A DNA stretch of 64,000 bases from Clostridium_AD sp050717515 (GTDB taxonomy: Bacteria; Bacillota; Clostridia; Clostridiales; Clostridiaceae): NCBI RefSeq assembly GCF_050717515.1, contig NZ_JBOITL010000035.1, forward strand, positions 1 through 64,000, written 5' to 3'. The notes below the pieces were generated by a model. That model was not told where the DNA came from, did not search any database, and worked only from the letters and a program-made list of their open reading frames with translations. This document shows, in pieces, positions 16,615 to 24,712 of this stretch (its first letter is position 1; each line of letters opens with the position of its first letter). The position numbers were made by a program, and so were the translations under genes.

Positions 16615-17673
16615 ATTTATAATTTAAAACAATTAGGCTGGGACGAATTTTATAAAGAAGAATTTGACTCTTTTATAGAGGATGGTTATACAGTAGCAAG
16701 AGTTTTCGCAGAGCATAAGCATATTTATAAACTTTATACAGAGCAGGGAGAGATGCTATCGGAAATATCAGGCAAACTAAGGAACGAGGCAATGAACAGT
16801 GAGGAATTTCCAACAGTTGGCGACTTTGTGTTAGCGAGTCTTCGAACTTCCGAAATGAGAGCTACTATTCATAAAGTACTTCCTAGAAAAAGCAAGTTTT
16901 CCAGAAAGGTTGCAGGAGTTAATACTAGGCAGCAAATTGTTGCTTCAAATATAGATACTATTTTTCTTGTTAATTCCTTAAATAAAGATTTTAACGCAAG
17001 AAGAATAGAAAGATATTTAATTATGGCCTGGGAAAGTGGAGCTACTCCAGTTATTTTGCTTAGCAAGGCTGACCTATGTGAGGATTTGGAGGAAAAATTA
17101 AGTCAAACAGAAAAAGTGGCTTCTGGCGTACCTATTCATATTATAAGTGCAGTTGATAATAGAGGTATGGATGATTTAAATCATTATTTGAAGCCCGGTA
17201 AAACCATTGCATTACTGGGTTCCTCAGGAGTTGGAAAATCTACCTTGCTTAATTACTTGGCAAGAGAAGTTATTCAAGAGACAAAGGAAGTACGCGCCTA
17301 TGATGATAGGGGCAGACACACTTCAACCTCTAGGGAGATGTTTATTTTAGATAGCGGTGCTATTATGATAGATACCCCCGGAATGAGAGAACTACAGCTA
17401 TGGGGTGGCACTGAAGGTATAAGTGAAGCCTTTGAAGATATAGAAGGCTTAAGAACTCAATGTAGGTTTTCTGATTGTATGCATAAAAAAGAACCAGGCT
17501 GTGCCATAAAGCAAGCAATTGAAGATGGTATTATTGATGAAAAAAGATTTAAAAGCTATATCGCCCTGCAAAAGGAAGCTAAAATGTTTGAAAGAAAACA
17601 AAATGATGTAAATAGAATAGCTGGGAATAAAAAGAGCAAAGAATATATAGACCATAAATATCGTGGGCTTTAA
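16615..17673 (+). CDS. rsgA: Ribosome small-subunit GTPase RsgA, apparent ATT start
   Basis: Circularly permuted GTPase assisting late 30S subunit assembly, about 352 aa. Visible parts are an N-terminal OB-like domain, G4 (LLSKADL), G1 (GSSGVGKST), G3 (DTPGMREL) and the zinc knuckle CRFSDCMHKKEPGC. The first in-frame ATG is at 16753, but the frame is open upstream and encodes NLKQLGWDEFYKEEF and HKHIYKLYTE, typical of this family's N-terminus. The codon at the expected start is ATT (16615), 6 nt after AGGAGGG. A rare ATT start, or a mutation or sequencing error in an ATG, are the alternatives. It follows the CD3324-like gene directly. Confidence 0.88.
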   Translation: MYNLKQLGWDEFYKEEFDSFIEDGYTVARVFAEHKHIYKLYTEQGEMLSEISGKLRNEAMNSEEFPTVGDFVLASLRTSEMRATIHKVLPRKSKFSRKVAGVNTRQQIVASNIDTIFLVNSLNKDFNARRIERYLIMAWESGATPVILLSKADLCEDLEEKLSQTEKVASGVPIHIISAVDNRGMDDLNHYLKPGKTIALLGSSGVGKSTLLNYLAREVIQETKEVRAYDDRGRHTSTSREMFILDSGAIMIDTPGMRELQLWGGTEGISEAFEDIEGLRTQCRFSDCMHKKEPGCAIKQAIEDGIIDEKRFKSYIALQKEAKMFERKQNDVNRIAGNKKSKEYIDHKYRGL

Positions 17674-17706
17674 GTTGCTACATTGAAAATTTAGAGCTTC
17701 CACTAT

Positions 17707-17746
17707 AAAAAGTAACATAACTTTTTTGAAGTTTATGTTACTTTTT
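17707..17746. terminator. Bidirectional terminator between rsgA and the diguanylate cyclase
   Basis: A long stem (AAAAAGTAACATAA against the matching TTATGTTACTTTTT) with A and T runs on both sides, placed between convergent genes. Confidence 0.85.
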
Positions 17747-17747
17747 A

Positions 17748-18632
17748 TTATAAATTAATAATTGTTTTGTTTCTTCCACTGTTTTTTGCCAAATATAAAT
17801 TTTTATCTGCTTCATTTATAAGATCCTCAATAGTAATTTTCTCGCTGGTAATGCTATATGTGCCAAAACTTGCTGTTATTTTAATTTTTACATCCTTATA
17901 TTCAAAAATTTTTTCTTCTACTAATTTTCTGATTTTTTCTACTACTTTAAACGAGTTATTGCCATCAGTACCCCTTATCACTATTAGAAACTCTTCTCCT
18001 CCATATCTGGCAACCCAATCCGAATCACTTTTTACTGAATTTGAAAGAATCTTTGCAAAATCCTTTAACACAAAGTCCCCTACAATATGTCCATAATTAT
18101 CATTTACATTTTTAAAAAAATCTAAATCTGCCATAATTACACATAGTGGCTTGCTATTTAGCATGCTATCATTTATATCTGATTGTAGTCTTTCATTTAT
18201 ATATCTTCTATTATACATTCCTGTCAGTTCATCTCTTACTGCAGCGTCATTCATTTCATTTATTAATCTTTCAATATTATTTGTATTTTTTTCATTATTC
18301 ATTACACTTCCCGATTTGGATATATCTTTTATCATCTCTACAATATATACCTTGTTTTCTATAGTAACAGGAGATGAAATAATAAGAAAAACTTTCCCAT
18401 TCGAAACCTCCATTTTTAAAAAAGTATCATATTCAAGACATGCTCTCATAGAAATGCAGTTGTCACAATATCTATCTGTTCTACGAAACCCATAACAAGG
18501 TTCTTTTAGTATTTCTATATTATCTTCTCCAGGATTTATAATTTTTTTATTGATTGGGTCTACGATCCTTATAGTATCATATAAATTTTTAAATATTGAC
18601 AATCTTTCTTTGATTACTTCAATAATTTCCAT
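17748..18632 (-). CDS. Diguanylate cyclase with N-terminal cysteine-cluster sensor
   Basis: A 294-aa cytosolic protein making c-di-GMP. The first 120 residues form a PAS-like sensor containing four cysteines (46, 56, 59 and 65; pattern CX9CX2CX5C), suggesting a metal or Fe-S site and hence redox or metal sensing. The GGDEF domain (about 130-294) carries an active RYGGEEF motif. The RxxD inhibitory site is not conserved (SDSD at that position), so product inhibition is probably absent. AAAGGAG lies before the ATG. It is the second gene after the EAL-HDOD gene, 24 nt downstream, so opposing or scaffold functions are co-expressed. Confidence 0.9.
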   Translation of the reverse strand: MEIIEVIKERLSIFKNLYDTIRIVDPINKKIINPGEDNIEILKEPCYGFRRTDRYCDNCISMRACLEYDTFLKMEVSNGKVFLIISSPVTIENKVYIVEMIKDISKSGSVMNNEKNTNNIERLINEMNDAAVRDELTGMYNRRYINERLQSDINDSMLNSKPLCVIMADLDFFKNVNDNYGHIVGDFVLKDFAKILSNSVKSDSDWVARYGGEEFLIVIRGTDGNNSFKVVEKIRKLVEEKIFEYKDVKIKITASFGTYSITSEKITIEDLINEADKNLYLAKNSGRNKTIINL

Positions 18633-18656
18633 ATCACTACTCCTTTATAATGGCAC

Positions 18657-19859
18657 CTAAATCTTAGTAAAGAAAATAGCTTCATAGTATACATTTGGCA
18701 AACAATTTTCATCTAAATTAAGTTCTTTTGAAATTTTTGATACCTGATCCCATTGTCCATTTTCATAAGCTATAATTAAACTTAGTAATTTACTGTAGTT
18801 ATTATTATTAACTTTATTTAAAGCATCCTTTACTTCAATGGGTATTAATAACTCCTGGAGTATTTCTTCTAAGGGCCTGTCTAAAAGCAAATCTATCATA
18901 GACAACATTCCTAGCAAATAAGCATTAAAAGGATTAAGTTCACGTCCCATTTTGCTAGCAATTAATTCTGCAAACCTTGCTCTTGTTAAAGAATTAATTA
19001 TTAAAATTTCAGGTTTGTCTTCCCCCATATTTCGAAAAGCCATTAAATATAGCCACTTTTTTATTTCTTTTTCTCCAAGAAGTGCCAATGCTTGCTTCAT
19101 TGACTTTATTTCATTTACAAAACTATAATTCGCTGAATTTATAAGTTTTAATAGTTTAAAAGATAATGATACATCTTTTTTTATTAAATTTTCTATACTA
19201 TCTATAGCGAAATTATTACTACTAATTTGATGCAATAGTTTCATATAAATAGCCTTGTTTTCTGATATTCTTTTGCCTGAAAGTATTGTAGGCTTACTAA
19301 AATAATACCCTTGAAAATATGTATATCCCATGGACACTGCTTCATTAAACTCTTCCATAGTTTCAACTTTTTCTGCAAGGAATTTTATATTTTCAGAGTT
19401 TACCTTTTCCATTACTTTTTTTCTTTCATCTCCTTTAGTTATTTGAAAATCCACCTTAATAATATCTGCTATCTCTATAAGTTTTATATATTTATTAGAA
19501 TAAACAAAATCATCTAAAGCTATAGTATAACCTAGTGCTTTTAATTTTTTACATAACTCTAATATTTCCTCTGTAGGTTCTATATCTTCCAATATCTCAA
19601 CTATAACTGATTCCGGCGGCAAAATCTCAAAAACATCAGATTTTAATATGTTTTCAGTGAAGTTAATAAAAGCTTTTTTACCCCCTGTTACTTTATCCAT
19701 TCCTATATTTACAAAACTATTTTTTATAACTGCCATAGTTGCTCTATCGCCATCATCACTTTGATATATGTTTTTTTCACTATCTCTAAATAGCAATTCA
19801 TATCCAAACAATTTATTGTGTCTATCAAGAATAGGTTGTCTAGCTAGAAAAACATCCAT
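18657..19859 (-). CDS. EAL-HDOD signalling protein (YuxH-like)
   Basis: A 400-aa protein with an EAL-fold domain (about 1-200) and an HDOD domain (about 205-390). The EAL signature is degenerate (YELLFR instead of EAL; ALDDF, KVDF and AEKVET remain), so catalysis is doubtful and c-di-GMP or partner binding is likelier. HDOD domains act as signalling scaffolds in motility and c-di-GMP networks. AGGAGGATAA precedes the ATG. It forms an operon with the diguanylate cyclase downstream. Confidence 0.88.
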   Translation of the reverse strand: MDVFLARQPILDRHNKLFGYELLFRDSEKNIYQSDDGDRATMAVIKNSFVNIGMDKVTGGKKAFINFTENILKSDVFEILPPESVIVEILEDIEPTEEILELCKKLKALGYTIALDDFVYSNKYIKLIEIADIIKVDFQITKGDERKKVMEKVNSENIKFLAEKVETMEEFNEAVSMGYTYFQGYYFSKPTILSGKRISENKAIYMKLLHQISSNNFAIDSIENLIKKDVSLSFKLLKLINSANYSFVNEIKSMKQALALLGEKEIKKWLYLMAFRNMGEDKPEILIINSLTRARFAELIASKMGRELNPFNAYLLGMLSMIDLLLDRPLEEILQELLIPIEVKDALNKVNNNNYSKLLSLIIAYENGQWDQVSKISKELNLDENCLPNVYYEAIFFTKI

Positions 19860-19940
19860 GTTTATCCTCCTATGTAATTTTATATTTTAATGGATTTTTA
19901 TATTTATGCCTTAATCTTATAAGTTGCAACAAAAGTAGCA

Positions 19941-19967
19941 GTTGCCACTTGCCATGCGAGTGGCACC
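19941..19967. repeat. Dispersed GCCAC palindromic repeat, copy B
   Basis: GTTGCCACTTGCCA then GCGAGTGGCACC, touching the stop codon of the Spo0E-like gene. Related to copies at 15781, 35870 and 37724. Confidence 0.6.
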
Positions 19968-20152
19968 TATTTCTTAATTCCCATCATATATTTAACAATT
20001 AATTTGTCTAAACTTCTACTTGTAACGAGCCTTTCTTCTTCCACATCGGTATTTGAGTCTGTACAGCATATTTCGTTTAAAATATCTCTTAAATCATTTA
20101 TTCTTTTATTTAGCTCTTCCATTGTAATATTATCAAGAGTTAAATTACTCAT
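19967..20152 (-). CDS. Spo0E-like aspartyl-phosphate phosphatase
   Basis: A 61-aa all-helical protein of the Spo0E family, which dephosphorylates phospho-Spo0A and delays sporulation. The family signature SRSLDKLIVKYM is present near the C-terminus, preceded by an amphipathic helix (MEELNKRINDLRDILNE). An in-frame GTG two codons upstream overlaps the ribosome-binding site GAGG; the ATG at 20152 has correct spacing. In clostridia, which lack the full phosphorelay, such proteins may act directly on Spo0A; this is family knowledge, not visible here. Confidence 0.85.
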   Translation of the reverse strand: MSNLTLDNITMEELNKRINDLRDILNEICCTDSNTDVEEERLVTSRSLDKLIVKYMMGIKK

Positions 20153-20383
20153 ACACACCTCGCTTCCAAAATAGTTCCAATTGTCTATCTCTATTATACA
20201 TGTATTTTTATTAATGTTTTCTAATTCTATTATACATATATTTACACCATTTTACAATATTTTATAGCATACAATTGAATTTTTTTTATTAATGTAAATA
20301 CAAATTAAATACTGATTAAAGAAATGTATTATTATAAACGTATAGGATAGTAGTAACCCCTTAGATCAACGTCTTTTAACATA

Positions 20384-20423
20384 AAAAAACCATTTCTTAA
20401 TTAAATTAAGAAATGGTTTTTTC
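20384..20423 (-). terminator. Terminator of RNase J copy 1
   Basis: A stem of about 16 bp (AACCATTTCTTAATT with its complement) flanked by A and T runs, just after the RNase J stop codon. Confidence 0.88.
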
Positions 20424-20435
20424 ATTTGTTTTTTA

Positions 20436-22124
20436 TTATATTTCCATTATTATTGGTATAATTATAGGTCTTCTCTTAGTTTTTATATATAAAAACTGAC
20501 CTAATGCATTTCTTATACAAGATTTTATTACTGCCCATTCTTTAATTTTATTGTTTAAACACTGCTCTAACTCTTTTCTGACAATATCCCTAGCTTCATT
20601 AATAAGTTCATTGGATTCTTTCATGTACACAAATCCTCTAGTTATTATATCCGGCCCTGCTAGTATACTATAAGATTCTCTTTCTATAGTAACTACCACA
20701 GTAAGAATACCCTCTTCTGCTAAATGTTTTCTGTCTCTAAGTACAATATTCCCAACGTCTCCTACGCCAAGTCCATCTACCATTATAGCTCCAGTTTGCA
20801 CTCTTCCCCCAAATTTACATTCATTTTGTGATACTTCTAAAATTTGTCCTGTTTCACCAATAAAAATATTTGCTGGGTCCATTCCTATTTTTTCTGCAAG
20901 TTGTGCATGTTGTTTTAAATGTCTATATTCACCATGTACTGGCATAAAAAATTTAGGACGAACTAATGTGTGAATTAATTTTAATTCTTCTTGGCAAGCA
21001 TGCCCAGAAACATGAATTTCTTCAGTAGTATTATATATTACATTGGCACCCTTTTTGAATAATTCATTTATAACATTATATATGAATTTTTCATTTCCTG
21101 GAATAGGTGATGCAGATATAATAATTAAATCACCTTTTTGTATTTCAATACTCCTATGTGTAGATGATGCCATTCTTGTTAATGCAGCAAGCGGTTCACC
21201 TTGACTACCAGTAGTTACTATTGTTACCTTTTCATCAGGGTAATTATGAATTTCTGCCACGGTAATTATAGATTCCTGTGGTATATGCAAATACCCGAGG
21301 TCCATAGCCACTTGTGAGATTCTCTCCATGCTTCTTCCACTAAATGCTATTTTTCTTCCAACCGAGATTGAAGCATTAGCAATTTGTTGTATTCTATGGA
21401 TATTTGATGCAAATGAGGCTACTATTATTCTACCATCTGCTTTTTGGAATAATTTATTTAATGATTCTCCAATTACTTTCTCAGATATAGTAAAACCAGT
21501 ACGTTCAACATTAGTACTATCAGCCATTAAAAGTAGTACTCCTTGACCACCTAATTTTGCAAATCGCTCTAAATCTATAACTTGCCCATCAATTGGAGTA
21601 TAGTCTATTTTAAAATCCCCAGTGTGTATAATTCTTCCAATAGGAGTATGTATAGCAATAGAACAAGCATCTGCTATGCTATGACTAACTCTTATAAACT
21701 CTACACTTAGTTTTTCTAATTTTATAATATCACCAGGTTTTACTACATTTAGTGTGCAATCTGCCAATATACCATGTTCTTGCAACTTATTTTCTACAAG
21801 TCCTAATGTTAGACATGTTCCATAGACTGGAACATTAATTTGTTTTAGAATATAAGGTAATGCTCCTATGTGATCTTCATGACCGTGGGTTAGAAAAATT
21901 CCTTTTACCTTATCTCTATTCTCTAAAAGATACGTTACATCAGGAATAACTAAATCCACCCCATACATATCTGCATCTGGAAATGAAATCCCGCAATCTA
22001 TAACAACAATTTCATCTTTGTATTCTATTGCAGTAATATTTTTTCCAATTTCTCCAAGTCCACCTAGTGGAATAATTCTAATTTTGTTTTTAACTTTACT
22101 TTTATAATTATTATTATTATTCAA
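20436..22124 (-). CDS. rnj: Ribonuclease J, copy 1
   Basis: A 562-aa beta-CASP metallo-beta-lactamase with 5' exo- and endoribonuclease roles in mRNA decay and rRNA maturation. The zinc motif THGHEDHIGALP is near residue 77; SHSIADA and HTGDFKID supply further metal ligands, and the beta-CASP region (about 210-390) contains the family ASFASNIHRI. The C-terminal domain ends in a basic tail. The start is TTG with AGGAG close upstream. A near-identical second copy lies at 24713-26395 (about 85 percent identical by eye). It has a long leader (over 280 nt) and its own terminator. Confidence 0.95.
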   Translation of the reverse strand: MNNNNNYKSKVKNKIRIIPLGGLGEIGKNITAIEYKDEIVVIDCGISFPDADMYGVDLVIPDVTYLLENRDKVKGIFLTHGHEDHIGALPYILKQINVPVYGTCLTLGLVENKLQEHGILADCTLNVVKPGDIIKLEKLSVEFIRVSHSIADACSIAIHTPIGRIIHTGDFKIDYTPIDGQVIDLERFAKLGGQGVLLLMADSTNVERTGFTISEKVIGESLNKLFQKADGRIIVASFASNIHRIQQIANASISVGRKIAFSGRSMERISQVAMDLGYLHIPQESIITVAEIHNYPDEKVTIVTTGSQGEPLAALTRMASSTHRSIEIQKGDLIIISASPIPGNEKFIYNVINELFKKGANVIYNTTEEIHVSGHACQEELKLIHTLVRPKFFMPVHGEYRHLKQHAQLAEKIGMDPANIFIGETGQILEVSQNECKFGGRVQTGAIMVDGLGVGDVGNIVLRDRKHLAEEGILTVVVTIERESYSILAGPDIITRGFVYMKESNELINEARDIVRKELEQCLNNKIKEWAVIKSCIRNALGQFLYIKTKRRPIIIPIIMEI

Positions 22125-22370
22125 TATTCTCCTGATTTCTAAATATTAAGCAATCTATTCATCCAATATTTTCGTTCTGTCGACTAAACAGCATGGTGTA
22201 CCACAGGATTCAACTACTTAGGTTAGTTCCGTTATACTAACAGTTCTGTTATAAAAACAGTTCGTTATCAACACTTACTATTCCAAGTATTTTATTCCTA
22301 CTAACTAACCATAAATCAGGATTTTCACCTACCTTTTTTTTATATTTTTGTTAGTACAGTTATTTTTTCC
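22125..22370 (-). other. Leader of RNase J copy 1 with short tandem repeats
   Basis: Non-coding in all frames. It contains three consecutive 16-17-bp near repeats (22224-22240, 22241-22257, 22258-22273; core AGTTC-GTTAT). The corresponding place in front of copy 2 is occupied by the small HTH gene, so this stretch is either a replacement or the unrecognisable remains of that gene. Confidence 0.5.
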
Positions 22371-22500
22371 TTTCTTAAATTATTTTTAAAGAAACCTATA
22401 TTTCAAAGTGTTGCTTTTTAAATTAACATCACTCTCTTTATTTAACTATATATCTTATAATACTTTTTTATTTAACTAAATGTGGTTAACTTTAATAAAT
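22371..22500 (-). repeat. Upstream region duplicated with RNase J, copy 1
   Basis: Conserved with 26608-26740: TTTCCTTTCTTA, AACCTATATTTCAAAGTG and ACTCTTTATTTAACTA occur in the same order and spacing. It probably carries the promoter of both RNase J transcripts. Confidence 0.6.
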
Positions 22501-22577
22501 TTATAAAGATTTCAATTATACTAATTAAATATAATTATACCATATTACATTTGATTATATTCGATTATAAAATAATA

Positions 22578-22602
22578 AAGGTTGAGAAATAATTTCTCAA
22601 CC
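22578..22602 (-). terminator. Hairpin downstream of the 81-aa gene
   Basis: An 11-bp perfect stem AGGTTGAGAAA/TTTCTCAACCT with an A-rich plus-strand flank that gives a T-rich tail on the minus strand. Confidence 0.65.
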
Positions 22603-22690
22603 TCAAAATCTAACTTTCTACAGTAATTATTATGATTAAAATAACTTAGCGCTTTCAATATTTTCGTAGTTTATGTTGCTTTCTATGCCG

Positions 22691-22761
22691 CAAAAAAATG
22701 CAACTCCAAAGAAATATGACACCTAACAATAGTGTGCATTTTTTCTCATACAAGTTGCATT
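22691..22761 (-). terminator. Long-loop terminator-like hairpin
   Basis: AATGCAACT (22698-22706) pairs with AGTTGCATT (22753-22761); on the minus strand the stem runs straight into T7. The 46-nt loop is unusual. It lies just after the stop codon of the 81-aa gene. Confidence 0.45.
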
Positions 22762-22770
22762 CTAAGTTGT

Positions 22771-23016
22771 TTATTTATCTAGAATAAATTGTTTTTTAAA
22801 TAGCCCGCCTTGCTTAGTATAGTGCAAAATATATTCTTTGTCGTAAACATTATGTATTTCTAGATTTGTAATTCCTTTTGTTTTTAAAACTAATTTTACT
22901 TTATTAAATTCTTCAATTTCTGGTTCGGAAGTTAGCATAGTGTAGAAAAGCTTCTGTGAATACGTAGCCCAGGTCTCTAAAAGATCGTCAAGTGGTGTGT
23001 TTACATCTACATTCAT
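22771..23016 (-). CDS. Hypothetical 81-aa protein
   Basis: No family recognised. It is a soluble-looking acidic/basic mixed protein: a helical N-terminal half (DDLLETWATYSQKLFYTML) and a beta-rich C-terminal half (EIHNVYDKEYILHYTKQGG). A good GGAGGAAG ribosome-binding site precedes the ATG, and hairpins follow the stop codon, so it is probably a real monocistronic gene. It lies between RNase J copy 1 and the antiporter. Confidence 0.65.
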   Translation of the reverse strand: MNVDVNTPLDDLLETWATYSQKLFYTMLTSEPEIEEFNKVKLVLKTKGITNLEIHNVYDKEYILHYTKQGGLFKKQFILDK

Positions 23017-23284
23017 TTATCTTCCTCCTTGTATAATATGAATAATATTATTATATCTACTGTATGTTTTTTCTTCTGCACTTCTATTATATATAATTAA
23101 TGAAATATAATCAACTTACATTATATTTTATATTGATTTATAGTAGTATATTTGTTATAATATCTCTATTTTATAAAGGCTTGAAAATTTTTATAGTCAT
23201 TTATGATTATTAACATCTTTACAAATTTTAATACAGGGAGAAAAAAACAATTCAGTATGCAATGGTTATTTATTTTCATGTATA

Positions 23285-24466
23285 TTAATCATTTGGCAAC
23301 AATTTTTCTCCTGATATTTTAATACCAATAGCTCCTAGTGGTGCTGTAATAAATATAGATAATACTGCAATTGCTAATATAACTTCCCCGGATTTAACTC
23401 CAGCAGCTAGAGGTACCGCCCCCATAGCTGCCTGCACAGTAGCTTTAGGAATATAGGAAATCACACAAAATAGTCTCTCTTTTACATTTAGATTAGTTCC
23501 CATGAGTGATACTAATACTCCTATGCTTCTAGCTGTTAGCCCAAGGATAATAATAATTAATCCTAATACTCCTGAGGTTAATGCAACATGTATATTAACC
23601 TTTGCTCCCACTAATACAAAAAGAAAAATTTCTGCAATTACCCACACCTTATTAAGTTTTAACGACAGCCTATTTGCTACTTTAGAATACTTTTCTAATA
23701 AAATAAAACCAATAGTCATTACGCCTAAAAGGCTTGCAATGGGTACTATATTCTTAAAAGCATCTTCAACTCCCGTAACCATAATTGCTGCAGCTATTAA
23801 TATAAAAGTTTTTTTAGTATCTCTCATGTGATATTTTTTAAATATCCTGGTTAATATAAGTCCTACAACGATTCCCAATACTATTCCAAGTAAAATAGAT
23901 ATGGGAATATCCAATATTTTCATTGGAATGTTTACATTTTTACCACTATATAGTCCTAAAAATGTTGAAAATATAGTTATTGCAAAAACATCATCAATGG
24001 ATGCCCCTGCAAGTATTATAGTGGGTATGCCTTTTTTTTCTCCTTTGCCTTTGGATATAAAATTAAGCATAGGTGGCACGACTACTGCGGGTGAAACCGC
24101 CGCTATTATAAACCCAAGCATCCCAGCCTCAATTTTTGATATTCCAAGTACATAACTCCCTACAACCATAATACTAAGACCTTCAAAAATACCAGGTATG
24201 CAACTCATTTTTAATGCAGGAACACCTACTTTATTTAAAGTATCTTTTTTAATTCCAAGACCCGCTCTTAGTAAAATAATAATCAATGCAATTTTTCTTA
24301 AATCTGGTGAAATTTTAAGTATGTCCGGACTTATTATATTGGTTCCATAAGGGCCTAGTAAAACTCCTAGAATTAACATTCCAAGTAGTCCTGGAAGTTT
24401 TAACTTTTCAAATAATTTATTGAATAATAGTCCTAAAATAATTATAATTGCTAAACTCATTGCCAT
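23285..24466 (-). CDS. Monovalent cation:proton antiporter, CPA family
   Basis: A 393-aa membrane protein with about 12 helices, sodium/hydrogen-exchanger fold. Typical segments are LLGMLILGVLLGPYG near residue 29 and the half-broken helix around AGASIDDVFAITIF near 150, where the SIDD acidic pair would bind the ion. No C-terminal TrkA-N or other regulatory domain is present. Members exchange sodium or potassium for protons. The ribosome-binding site is weak (TAGGGA). It lies between the two RNase J copies, with no functional link evident. Confidence 0.88.
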   Translation of the reverse strand: MAMSLAIIIILGLLFNKLFEKLKLPGLLGMLILGVLLGPYGTNIISPDILKISPDLRKIALIIILLRAGLGIKKDTLNKVGVPALKMSCIPGIFEGLSIMVVGSYVLGISKIEAGMLGFIIAAVSPAVVVPPMLNFISKGKGEKKGIPTIILAGASIDDVFAITIFSTFLGLYSGKNVNIPMKILDIPISILLGIVLGIVVGLILTRIFKKYHMRDTKKTFILIAAAIMVTGVEDAFKNIVPIASLLGVMTIGFILLEKYSKVANRLSLKLNKVWVIAEIFLFVLVGAKVNIHVALTSGVLGLIIIILGLTARSIGVLVSLMGTNLNVKERLFCVISYIPKATVQAAMGAVPLAAGVKSGEVILAIAVLSIFITAPLGAIGIKISGEKLLPND

Positions 24467-24502
24467 ATTACGTTCCCTACCTTTTCTTCAATATTTTTAC
24501 AA

Positions 24503-24544
24503 AATAAAAGACTCCTACTTAAAGACGAGCTCTAAGTAGGAGTC
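24503..24544 (-). terminator. Terminator of RNase J copy 2
   Basis: A 12-bp stem GACTCCTACTTA/TAAGTAGGAGTC (24510-24521 with 24533-24544); on the minus strand it leads into TTTTATTTT. Confidence 0.8.
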
Positions 24545-24712
24545 ATTAATCGCAAAATCACAATAGTTAAGGTGAACTCCATCACCTATTTTATAAATAT
24601 ATTATACTATATTTGTAATTAAAATCAATAGCTATCCTAGAATATATCATATTTATATTTCTAATGACTCATTTCTTTTTCCTAATTACAAACACCTCAC
24701 TGTTATATTTTT

